Below, piece by piece: positions 27,001-54,285 of a DNA stretch of 64,000 nucleotides. Location: positions 124,001 through 188,000 of the forward strand of contig JAODUP010000008.1 of NCBI GenBank assembly GCA_025642065.1, given 5' to 3'. Made by a program: the position numbers and the translations under genes. This DNA comes from Paralvinella palmiformis (lineage: Eukaryota > Annelida > Polychaeta > Terebellida > Alvinellidae). The notes beneath the pieces were generated by a model. It did no database searches, was not told where the DNA came from, and worked only from the letters and a program-made list of their open reading frames with translations. The first letter of the stretch is position 1. Every line of letters begins with the position of its first letter.

Positions 27001-27612
27001 GCAATGGCCGTGTGCAAAGAGGGTAAACAGACCCCATATCGCGGACCATTTTGTTAAAAATCATTTGTGCTTCGTTTCTGATGTTTCGTCATTTAACAAT
27101 TATATCCCCGATTTCAAAACAAATTAGATTTGGGGATAGAGTATTCTGTTTAACTGATAGTTATTATGTGAAATATTAAGGCTATCACAAACAAAAACGA
27201 CTTTCATTTCATGCATCATTTTTAAAGGCCAAAATATCTAATCACAAATTATTCATTGACTGAATAAAATCCGCTGCCTCTAAAGTAAAGGTTTATGTTG
27301 GCGGTCGAAATGGTCATGCCTCATCATCTCATGGCGCGGCCGACTTTACCAGTTTAGTCTTGTCAATTTTCTAATCTCCTCGGGTCAAACGCACCAGACT
27401 TAATTTCAAATCCTGCTTTAATGGATTAATCACCTAATCAGTCACTAGACCTAGATAAGATATAGATCTAATCATAAATCATGATAATGGGCGAAAATAG
27501 AGTTGAAATATATGTATATACACATTAAAAGTTAACACAAAGGATACAACATCAAAAGCCGAACTTCCTTCTCTTTCTGTTTCATTTTCTTTAGTATTGT
27601 CAAAAGACCCAT
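18517..27612 (-). CDS. ARL2: ADP-ribosylation factor-like GTPase 2
   Basis: ARL2 is a small Arf-family GTPase that works with tubulin cofactor D in tubulin folding, binds BART/ARL2BP, and releases prenylated cargo from PDE6D. Five exons: 27612-27548, 21551-21441, 21311-21149, 20006-19926 and 18651-18517, summing to 555 nt, 184 residues plus TAG, the same length as human ARL2. Landmarks in order are the N-terminal helix [20 protein letters not shown], the P-loop GLDNAGKT, switch [16 protein letters not shown], switch [22 protein letters not shown], guanine-specificity NKQD and SAVTG, and C-terminus SSRIF. All splice junctions are GT-AG and phases close. Exon 1 is about 6 kb upstream and easy to miss; the intron is packed with repeats. 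The gene is tail-to-tail with the propeller gene and divergent from RPS6KC1. Confidence 0.97.
20987..21014. repeat. (TA)n microsatellite
   Basis: About 14 AT units in the ARL2 intron between exons 3 and 4. Confidence 0.9.
22420..23105. repeat. Dispersed repeat R1, copy 2
   Basis: Copy of 6475-7262 in the same orientation, within ARL2 intron 1. It lacks the long (TA)n of copy 1 and has a 15-20 base insertion near 22545. Confidence 0.8.
23110..23775 (+). mobile_element. CR1/jockey-type LINE fragment (RT N-terminal part)
   Basis: The plus strand encodes, across frameshifts and stops, [17 protein letters not shown], then [38 protein letters not shown] and [16 protein letters not shown]. These are the reverse-transcriptase leader segments of CR1/jockey-like non-LTR elements. 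It is cut off right after KKGSK, where repeat of another kind starts. It is a dead fragment in ARL2 intron 1. Confidence 0.8.
23776..24958 (-). mobile_element. hAT-like MITE, disrupted, related to 49202-49483
   Basis: The right end, read on the minus strand, begins CAGACATGGGGTCAATTCCG, identical to the left end of the intact element at 49202. The middle (about 23830-23940) matches the middle of that element in reverse. The homology is interrupted from about 23945 to 24830 by sequence that is itself duplicated (23980-24240 resembles 24595-24845). Confidence 0.6.
25215..25310. mobile_element. Fragment of CCGTATATA-type inverted-repeat element
   Basis: CATATAAGATGCAC on the left and TATACACGAGTATATAC on the right resemble the ends of the elements at 57509-57758 and 62768-63413. 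Confidence 0.4.
25330..25920. repeat. AT-rich inverted sequence clusters in ARL2 intron 1
   Basis: Dense repetition of AAGTATTTGTATTTAAATAC-type motifs (25360-25420) and of GTAATCGATTACAA-type motifs (25540-25915). These resemble subterminal arrays of non-autonomous hAT elements. No target-site duplication could be assigned. Confidence 0.4.
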
Positions 27613-29100
27613 TTTTAATTTATAACTTATATAAAGCTAACGTAGACTAAAAAAAGTTTTTCAATTATCAATGACTCAGGGGCCATGTTTTGGATTTACT
27701 ATTTACCATCAGCATCCGAAATTTCAAAACCTATGAAGGTATAACAACAAATAAAGGCTGGCAGTGATAAATAACAAACTTACTCGATGGAATAAGGAAA
27801 AGATTATATTATGGATTAATTCACACTCTTGATTAATTATCCATATATTTTAATTACTATTTATGATTCCCTGTGCCCTTATTATTTCATGCACTGCTAC
27901 TACATAAGTATGCATAAACCCACACCAGTGAATATTTAAGAACAAATACATAATTGCTTGTGGTTTTATTGGTATTGTTTAAGTTGGGCTAAATATATGT
28001 CGTCATAAATTATATTAGAAAAGTTTTACAAAAATGCAATAAATAATTACATTGATTATTTTAATTCACACACAAAACACACACACATGCCTGCATGTAC
28101 ACGATTCACGTTGACTCATATCAAAAGCAGTTCGTACGATACCAAGGGGACACCTGTTCATGTTTAATTCTATACCATACCTTGATACCATATATGTACA
28201 GAATATGTAGTCACTGTTGGATCCGGTTTTGTTATATGTTCTATTAAAATAATAGTATATTATTTTATCACAAGATAAGCGGGAAATGTATTGCTTGATA
28301 GATAAATGGCTCAGAAAAATGTTATGTACACTTTGAAATTTAATGGTATATATTGCAAGAAATTGTTATTTGTGGGTATATTTGTATTAATCATGAATAT
28401 TTGAAATGAATTTGAACTGTTCCTTTAAACATGTGTCACGCCAGTTCATACCAAGAATTATACCAGTTCGTACCAACATCATACCGGTTTGTATCATTAT
28501 TGCCAAATTATTCGTACTTCCATTTCGATTTACGACTGACTATTTGTGTGTTTTGGTGTGATTTAATTAATTGGTAAATGATCAAATAATACTGGGTCCG
28601 TTGAGTCTGCTACTAAAATGCAGTAAGTTTGAAAAACAATTCCAGTGTTCGAAAATTTGGAGGAAGATTTGCGGGTGCTAAGAAACTGTTGGTGCGGTAA
28701 TGTCAATATATTTTACATTAATTTTAGTCCTGATTGAATGATTGGCCAAAGGGGGCTGTCAATTCATGATGTACGGAAGTATACGGTAACAACATTCTAA
28801 CAAACTAGATAGCCTAGCCTTTTCATCAAGACGTATAAATGTTGACTCGATGTTCATTTTCCTTTATACAGTTTAACTGCAATATATATCAAATTTGATG
28901 GCCAATGGATCAATGGTGTCGGATATATAGATGGCTACCTTGGTACAAATTTGATATCATTCCACGCTGAAACTACTTACACACACAGTATTTTGGTTTA
29001 ATCACTGTAATCATAATAATATCTATAAACGGTATTCTTCTGTGAGTAGCTGTCAGTCTTTCATTTTGTTTATCAATGTATCAACATTAATGTACAACAT
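27613..29100. other. Spacer right of ARL2 exon 1
   Basis: Left part of the 2.5-kb interval between the divergent ARL2 and RPS6KC1 start codons. It probably holds the ARL2 promoter and 5' UTR. No TATA box or initiator could be assigned, and no gene is seen. Confidence 0.4.
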
Positions 29101-29129
29101 CCACAATAAGTATCTAGTCTGCTTACCTG

Positions 29130-29352
29130 AGTTTAGGCTCACTAAATCGCTTTCATTATCTGGTGTTTTCTGGGGTGAATACGATGGTTGTGGGTCGGTA
29201 GAAACACTGACCATTTCTCCACCAATTGCATGACCAGTGTTATCTTTGCAGTAGTATTATTATCAGCCACACTGTCTTCAGGTACGGGTCCACCATCTGT
29301 GACGTTTCCAGCACCCGAGGTGGTTATTCTGTTGTCGCTGACTGGTTCGTTC

Positions 29353-29400
<48 letters not shown>

Positions 29401-29900
29401 CTGAATGATGTACTCTGCAAGTTTGTGATTTGATTTTTTCCAATTTTCAAGTCAACTTCCCCTTCCTCTCAGGTCCTTTTCAGTTCAGCCTGCAGTATTG
29501 TTTCCATTTTCTCTCTCAGCATGGCTCAGATCTGGGGATATGAAGATGTCCACCCTCAATGTGTACATGTTGCGCTATTTTCTCACCTGTTTTAGGATAT
29601 CCCATTTCAGTTGTGTAATGATGAGGGTGATCAAAATTAATCTGGGCTTGTTATCCCTATTTTGGCTTCTACCTTCCAGGCGTATCTGCTTCTTGAATCT
29701 GAATTCATCAATGTAATCACATTTCAACTCCTCATTAATCAGTTAGAGAATTTTATCAAAATCATCCTGTTCGCGCCTTGTAGAATCTGCATGGGATGGT
29801 GTTTCCTAGATGTTGTGTACGACAAAATTACTTTTATTCTGCGCTCCTGATCAGGAAACTCATCCAAGATCTGAACTGTATCTCCGTTCCAGAAGCGGCC
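29130..29900 (-). mobile_element. LINE ORF1-like pseudogene fragment
   Basis: The minus strand, with stops and shifts, reads pieces such as INEELKCDYIDEFRFKK, RDNKPRLILITL, KWDILKQ and VDIFISPDLSHAEREK. This is the pattern of ORF1-type proteins of non-LTR retrotransposons. A (TA)n tract at 29356-29398 interrupts it. It is degraded and non-functional. Confidence 0.55.
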
Positions 29901-30172
29901 TTATTCGCGGGAATTATAACGCGTGTCTTATAATCCAAATGTTTATGTCTTTGCAGTTCTTTCCCACTCCACTGGCCTTTTTATTAAAATATTTTTTTTT
30001 GTACTGAATAAAAAAATAATATGAAGTAAAAAATGCCAAATTCCAACTAAATATGCCTTCGCTTTTTCTTCCATTTCCTCTTAACGTCAGCTATTTTAAT
30101 TTTGTGAATGCATTTTACTTAAAGCTGTTGATGATGACGTACCCACTTGGAGCACCAAGGTGAAGGTCGATC

Positions 30173-46414
<16,242 letters not shown>

Positions 46415-46563
46415 GTGCTTTGTGGTCTTGATCCGCCTTGCTTGTGGAAGTCAAATCATCTAACCTGCAGATTGCTGTGTCTTTTTGAAGTGATTATCTT
46501 ACAACTCAGTGGTCAACAAACTTACTTTGATATTAATAATGTTTAGTTAGGAAAAGGGATAGT

Positions 46564-46600
<37 letters not shown>

Positions 46601-49193
46601 TAAACACATATTTCATTTGTTCGTATAGTTCATTTCTTTACTGAATATTCATATACAGTATATTCAGTAACAGTTTTGCAAGTCAATGATCAGCTTCTAT
46701 TAATCAGATAAAAGCCCTACTGACAATCAGAAGCTAACATGTTTGTGTTCATTCAACATACAAGAAGATTGTTGGAATCCATGAGCTGTATTTATCATGT
46801 GTAATCAATGTTGTGTTGTGATGTTTTTTAGCTTTTTATTTTACTGCCATTTGATCCACGTCTCTGTGTGAAGGTGTGCAAATTCTTGTTAATTTATTGT
46901 ACATGAAATGTGAAAGAACTACATCTTCCATGAAGAATTAATACTACAAAACTCACCATTATACAGAAGCAGCCAATTGATGTATCATCACATTTTTATC
47001 ATCATCTTCTGCCGACACACGTTCCATTGTTCATACCGAAGGTAAATGGACACAGAACCTGTAGAGACTACATTGTCTTACTTGGATCACTATTGGATGG
47101 GGGTAGAGGTTTTTTATACTGTTATCATGTACGTTTCCATAAGAAATATAACTTTGTTCAGCATTGAACTAGGTAGATAGTAGAACAATAATCATTTTCA
47201 GTATTCCACGTCAATATCAACGTACACAAGACTGACTTCTGGATCACTTTCTCAGATGTTCCGCATTTGTCGGTGGTTTGTTACTAAATGGTCACAGATG
47301 AATAATTGCATAATATAGCATGTCTGTGTTCAGTATTTTAATGTGAGTAACAGAGTCACGGAGAAAACACGTTGAAAGCAATTTCGGGATACTCCTTTGG
47401 CACAGTTGATACTGCACTGGGCTGCAGAACTCCAAGTTGTGGAATACTCTTAGTATTACCCGAGTTTATGGGCTGATTTCCCCAGGGAATACCTGTAGCC
47501 ATTTGGCCATATATGCTTGGTGTGACCAACTCAGAGACTAAATGAACACATACACTCAGATAACTGATTTACTATAGTCACCCAAACTTGTATACACTTT
47601 TCAGTAAAAGTGATGCACACATTTTTAGATTTGATGTATTAATACATTGATGTGAAAATGATCTTGGGCCAGTAGTATGTAAAAAAATCACCAGTGTGAA
47701 AATTTATACATGTGCAACCATATATTTGGTTTCATGGTACTTTTCGCTGTGTAGTCGTTTTTATATCAGATCTGATAACTGTTGATGTTCCTGCATCAGT
47801 GCTTATGCATGCGCAGTTGCTATCAGAAGAGTTTGTCATGGTGCTTTTTATGCCTTGCGCATGTTCTATTGGGATCAGAGCAAATATTAGGACTTCTCTT
47901 GATGTGACGAAAGAGGTTTGTGTGTACGTAATGTGCAACAGAATGAGATCTTGTACAGATAGCGCTGGTGTAGTAATTTGTTTCTTTATTCCTGTTTGAC
48001 CATGGCCTAATTTTCAGTGTACTTACTCGTGCCGCATGACTAATAATGTTGGCATGAGATACCAATTTGTGATATTATCAAATGAAGAGTGTCATGATTT
48101 TCATGTTCCAGAGTTGGCTCATTATATAACCCGAAAGCTGACCTGAATTAAGTATTTCTGGTAGAGTTTGATGATTTAACTGGCACTATTTGATACAAAG
48201 CTGCAGTTTAATTGATTTAATGCGTATATTTAGCAGACTGTGTTGGCCTGTTTTATGTCAAATGCATCACAGTTTACCATGGATCCAGTTACTACCATCC
48301 TCAGTAATACAGTTGCATCTGTTTTCCACTAGCTAGAAATGTGGAACATTTTATGGGGATGATGGTGTCTTATAATATTCAACTTACTTTTGCCAAACAT
48401 ACTTTACATACTACTGATGAATGATGCGTAATCTTAGCTCTTTATTATAAACGTACACCAATGTATGTAAGAGCAGTGAAAGACCAATTCTTTTCAATAG
48501 CAGACACGTAGGAACACAGGTTTTCATTAAAGTGATATTAACCCTTCAGAAAGCATAAATTAATATTCCACTGCTCCACATGATCTTCTTGACTAGCATA
48601 ATAATAGTAATAGTAGGCAATATGAGATAAACTATGCAATATGAATTTACAATAACTCTTCAATTATAAATTATTTGAAATTTACTCGAATTCTGAACCA
48701 AATATTAAATAGGTGACTTGTCAATATAGAGATTTATCACTGCCTGGTCAGTGACACTTGCACAGATCTTAAGCAGACACTGGATGAGTACCAGTTTGTT
48801 GATCATATTTATCACTGGTGACTTGTAATTAGTACAAATTCTTCATTTACGTACATACAACAAAAGATGCAAAATATTTATTTTAATTCTTGCTTTTATT
48901 CATTGACACAAACACAATACACATAGCATATGTGGATAAGATGTGCTAGGAGCAAATTCTTGGAGCAGATATATTGTAAAAGAAATTAATAACAAAAACA
49001 TCAAATTATTCTATGGATTAAATTATAAAATGCTTTACTTTAATCTACATAAAATAATCAGTTCTAGGCTGTGAATTTTTTTTTTCAATTGCAGAATGTA
49101 ATTAATACCATAACTGGTTGTGGATACTTTTGGCTGCAAGTATGCACATACACATTGTGTATATGTTGCCTATATACTGAAGGATCTGATGGG
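46415..49193. other. RPS6KC1 3' UTR and downstream spacer
   Basis: The 3' UTR probably starts here; no AATAAA can be assigned with confidence. A (TA)n(TG)n tract lies at 46564-46602. A degraded family-2 SINE lies at about 47394-47530 (GGCACAGTTGATACTGCA, then GAGTTTATGGGCTGATTTCC). Overlapping short frames at 47712-48065 are not convincing. Confidence 0.5.
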
Positions 49194-49201
49194 ATAATAG
49201 T

Positions 49202-49483
49202 CAGACATGGGGTCAATTCCGGAATTGGAATTGCTTATTTAAAAAAAAAATGGAATTGATAAATTTGGAATTGAAGTTTGCTACAAAACATTATTTACCA
49301 TTTAATTTTTTAATTCAGGAATACTTCTACCATGGCAATCCTACTTGGAACATAAACTAATTGGATTAGGTATTCCAAGTAGGTACTCTGAGTACCTACT
49401 TCAATCAGTGGTTGGAATAGGTACAAAATGGAATTGGAATTAATAAAATTGGAATTCACCAAATGGAATTGACCCCACATCTA
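49202..49483. mobile_element. hAT MITE, 282 bp, perfect 8-bp TSD
   Basis: The left end is CAGACATGGGGTCAATTCCG and the right end, reversed, TAGATGTGGGGTCAATTCCA. ATAATAGT flanks both sides (49194-49201 and 49484-49491). It is internally AT-rich with repeated GGAATTG motifs, and has no coding capacity. Confidence 0.88.
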
Positions 49484-50555
49484 ATAATAGTTAATTACCT
49501 AATGGATTACATCATACATTCTTATCCAGTATAGTGATATATATTATGCATGATGCACTTGATGAATGCTTGCTCATCAAAATGTATTGAATGTATGTGT
49601 CTAGATTCAAACTTTTAAATCTTTATGTTGAAACCAAACTAGTGCTTTTTTTGGAACTGCATCTGAAAAATGCTGATTGGAATTTGTTAGATCTTAAACA
49701 AATACATTCCTTGATTGGTAAGAAATTAAATATGTTTCATGTGTGTGTGTGTGTGAAAAGTATACTGTCGGTATTATCTACAGGTACAGACTAAGAATCA
49801 AAACCTGTCTAATTTAAGTGCCTGTGAAGTGCTTTTATTAAAAAAATATCAAAATGAACATTATTCCACTTTGTTTTGTGATCTGTCGCTCAGAATGTGT
49901 CACAAATAATGTTTTACGTAAATGTTTTCTTTGTTGTATTTATTTATGTCCCTTCACATGTACTCTATATTGTCAATTTCCTTGTTATCATAATAAAAAT
50001 GTTTGGCTAAGATGAAACAATATTGTGTAGTAAATAGTGAATTACGTTTCCCAGTTAAATGTTATTCTGCCATAAATGAATTTTTGAATTATGATGTCGC
50101 ATAAAACTACATATGATTATGTTATGATCATAACAGATAAACATAACAGATATCCTTTCATACTTATCTAGTGCGTTATCAACAGCACATGAACACACTC
50201 GTACACAATTACATTTATAATTACATCTTAACCTCGACATACTTTTTCCCCCCAGTATACTGCATGTGTATGATGTAACTGCCAATATCTTTAAAGTGTA
50301 ATGATCAAAACAATGTATATTTTAATCATTGCTCTTATTCCAATAAAAGGATGATTTTGAAATAACAATATTAATAATAATATTATCATATTTATAGTTC
50401 AAACACATCACTATTGCTTTAAGGAATTCATATTTTCTCTGTCGTCATTAACCTTGTATATAATTATATTGGTTTACATTCTTGTTCGAGCTAATAGTAT
50501 TACCTTTAATCAGTTGCATCACCATTATAGAATTGTAAAATTTAGTCCTGAAAGG

Positions 50556-51691
50556 CAGGGTTGGTAAAAGACCGGTTAATAAGAGTATTGACCAGACCAG
50601 TGGTCAATACTGGTTAAAACCACCTTTTATTGATCAATTCAAAAATTCCTTTTCATAAGGTGACATTACATACAAGAACCTGTTTAAAACGCATTAATTT
50701 GCAAAAATCTTTGTTCAGATTAGGGTTGCTTTCTCCCTGGCTGAAAAGTATTTCTCCCCTGCCATGGAGAAAAAGGGGGAGAAATAACTTTCTGTTCTGG
50801 CGATTTGGCAGAAAAGGAGGAGATAGGAGAGAGACTCCCAGATGTGTTTAGGTTATGGTGTACATGGTGGCATATCGACATGTAATCCATAGTATCCCCC
50901 GAGTATATTCGTACAGGGGAGACAATTAACCTAATAATTCATTTATTCATCTAATTAACAATAGAGATTTAAGAAAAAACAACAACTATTTAAGATTTAA
51001 TTGGTTTATAATATCACCTTTGGCACATAGCACTGTATGATAGTGATTTATTAGTATCAAAACATTGTGGTATTAGAACATGTTTACATAACTATAGTAA
51101 TTGCCATCTGCTCAGATTGATAATCCCCCCACAGTGTCGCATTAATATTCAATGTAGTCAATATGGAGTATTATAATTAGGCAATGTCCAGCCAGCTCAG
51201 CTGCTATTGAATGGGTATTCTCAAACGTTGGAGTCCTTCAAACAAAACTCCGGAATAGGCTGGGATTGCAGAAAACTACTTAACTGGTTATGTACTACTG
51301 ATTTCTCTGTGAGAAAGAAGATAAAAGCTAATGAACATAAACATTTATCCATGGGATAGGACTATCTATTATTAGACTCATTTTCATTTGTTATTATATT
51401 GAGCAATGTCAGCAAGCTCAATTTTAATGTACCACAATAACAAATATTGACAAAACTGTCTTTGTTCCAATATTATAGCTTAATTAACATCGGAAAGACA
51501 TGAAACACATTCAACAAATGTTTCAATACATGAAATAGAGTGTGTTTGATGTATTTTTAATTATTTCTGTTGCTCAGAATCTATCATATATCACAATAAT
51601 CTTGACCGCCTTTTTGAGTACTGACCAAGGCGGTTTTAAAAGGTTAAAACCACTGGTTTAAACCGGGGATAGTTTTTACCAGCCAACCCTG
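50556..51691 (+). mobile_element. hAT element with transposase C-terminal remnant, perfect TSD
   Basis: The left end is CAGGGTTGGTAAAAGACCGG and the right end GGTTAAAACC.. to CCAACCCTG. CTGAAAGG flanks both sides (50548-50555 and 51692-51699). The plus strand at about 51199-51310 reads AAIEWVFSNVGVLQTKLRNR then LGLQKTT, stop, LVMYY: the hAT dimerisation domain with a stop codon. The interior from about 50716 to 51190 resembles the left end of the element at 10155-11263. Confidence 0.88.
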
Positions 51692-51745
51692 CTGAAAGGC
51701 TTCTAATTAGTGGGTGGATATGAATTGAAGCCCTGTCAGAGTCGA

Positions 51746-51934
51746 CGATGATTTATGTTTTACTGCCACTTTTGTGCACATTGTAGGCTAAATGAGCCGA
51801 GCGACGTCCTATGATAATGAAGCAAAGTCAAAGATGAAACAACCTTCAGATATGCCCATGCACACCAAGATTAGAACACAGATGGTAGGGATCTGTCGTC
51901 CAACACGCTACTGCTAGAACACGGAGGCGCCCAT
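51746..51934 (-). repeat. SINE family 1, full reverse copy with 14-bp TSD
   Basis: The reverse complement of the 38569 copy; flanks CCTGTCAGAGTCGA at 51732-51745 and 51935-51948 are identical. Confidence 0.9.
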
Positions 51935-51948
51935 CCTGTCAGAGTCGA

Positions 51949-53300
51949 AGGCTAACAACAAAAATTAACTTTTTATGTTTGATGTTAATTACAAAATCTA
52001 ATTTATCTTTTAGCTATCAGAAACTAAGAGAAGGCTATATATAAACAACTACATCAAACCACGCCCTAATATTAAAACTGAACAAATAAATGACACCAGC
52101 CATTTCTAATTGTTTCATAATCTGAATGATTTCTAATTTGGTGTTTAAGGTTATAGACTAAATAGTCTAACTAATAATAAGTATAATTGTATGCACTTGA
52201 TGCTGAAAGAAATAATTAGCACATCTGCCATAATACAGCTATAACTACAGACAGCATATATAGATCTAATGTTTAATGACATGCACTAGGACTAGTACTT
52301 ATAATAAATGAGGTTTTTTAAAAAGTTTTTACAGCATTTTACGGTTATTAACAGTTTTTTTATATAAATGCAATATAAAAAAAAAATTACAGCAAAAACA
52401 AAAACAGTATCTGTGGACACACTGAAATGATGAACTTTAATATATCTGTTTTTAAGAAACCTAATTCAAAATGTGATATATGTGGCATTTTAGAGCTGTT
52501 TCCAAGTTATATCACTATCAGACCAAACATTTTAGAAAGATAGTCAACAAATTTTGTGCAACTGCCTAATTATGTTAGTCAATACACTATACTATTTCAT
52601 TACTAGAGTAGACCATGGGATCTTCAAACCCAAAATGTATGAGCCAAAACAAAACTGAGATTTAGTGAAAAATTTCTATGATCATTAAAAAATCTGCCAA
52701 TGGTTGACCAATGTTTGAATGTATAAATATATTCAATATTATATAGATTAGATGCATCATCACATGTAATATATATATATATATTATATACAACAGTATA
52801 AATCTGTATTCAACAAGTTATATAAGAACCAGCTCAAATAACCATTTCCTCTAACCAAGTAATACACACTGTTAAAGTAACTAATTAACAAGTACATCAA
52901 TAGTCTGGTGGTATATATTTACCATATTTGTGGAAAAAATTAATAACGGCCTAGCTATCACCTAAAAGTTGCAAAGTTCGCGCATAGCGTCTGAGTGATG
53001 CTGCCATCTACTGAGGTTCTACTAAACTACGAATGTATCTTGGGTACAACATTAGCTAACAATGATAAAATGTTGAAGGAGAATGTCAGAAACACATATT
53101 TAAATTATATGTTGCTCCTGTGCTACAGTGGTAAATAGAGGGTTAATATAGGCAACAACAAAAAATTGGTGTTCATATGTTCGTTCATCTTGACAACAAA
53201 ATAACACTCTGACGCATTCACCAGGTGGCGCCACTAGAGAATTTCACATTCGTGATTGATCTAATTCCATCATGTGACAAGAACTGGTTCGTGATAACCC
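51949..53300. other. Gene-free spacer before SELENOL
   Basis: AT-rich with no supported coding exon; the right end presumably contains SELENOL promoter sequence. Confidence 0.5.
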
Positions 53301-53324
53301 CGTAAGAGAAATACAAGTGAGAAG

Positions 53325-53364
53325 AGGAATGGAAATCGCACCTTTTCCTAACGGGTATTGACGG
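53325..53364 (+). other. SELENOL: Candidate non-coding first exon of SELENOL
   Basis: A strong donor (TTGACG|GTATGT) ends a short stretch with a 10-codon upstream ORF (ATGGAAATCGCACC to TGA). The coding exon starts with an acceptor (TTTTACAG at 54277) eight bases before the ATG, so a 5' UTR exon must exist; this is the best nearby donor. Its 5' end is unknown. Confidence 0.35.
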
Positions 53365-54285
53365 TATGTATGTTACATATAAATCCGTCATAAGTCCATT
53401 TAATATTTGTAAATTTGTTTCGCGTCAGTATTTTTTTTTATTGAAACGAATTATTTATTGCCTAATCATGGTTAATATTGGTAGTTCTAGATCTAGAACT
53501 AGCCTAGACTATTAGAAGACTTCTGACTGGCATCCGTTATTTTTCATTTCATTACCCGTATAAAGCCTATTAAAGACGTATAACTATTAGAGTACGTATA
53601 ATGTCGTATACGGTATAGTCGATTAGATCTAGACTATAGGATCATAATAGGTTATGATTTATTATCTTAATTTATGTATCATTAAATCATTCTATGCTAA
53701 CATAAAACACCCACCTAGGCTAGTGACACACATGTATAATGATATAAAATATATGCTTATACTTATAGACTATACTATAGGCCTATATTGGTATATTATA
53801 TATAATTAATTGTCACTGTTGTCACAGCCTCTGTCAGTCTGTGTCATTGTGTGTGTGTGTGTGGTGGTGTTATAAAAACTTGTATGATCAGCATCAGACC
53901 AGTGTGACAGTTTCACAATTTGTCATTCTCATAACCGCCGTATGGCGTACTTTGACCTGGATGTGTTACTCTCAGTATGAGTTTAGGTGATTTTCTTTTA
54001 GGAGTTTTGTAGACTAGCAACTTAGTCATAGGTCTATGTTAGGGAATGTCTGGTGAGCTATTACATGTCTCAGCATGAGAAGTGTCCCTGGATATGGTAC
54101 ACGGATAAATCACCCAGAGATCCCAGTGCCTCATTCTACTCTACTAACACACACACACACACAAATGATATATGGTTGTCTTGTCTTGTATATGTCCTGT
54201 ATATGTGGCCTTATGTCCCACTGGGGACGAAGAGGATAAGTGAAGTGTCCTGTATATTATATTTCTCTATTTTACAGCGCCAGTG

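Noticed and set aside
29142..29450. Overlapping frames on both strands through 29142-29450
   Set aside because: They run through a (TA)n tract and a degraded LINE ORF1-like sequence.
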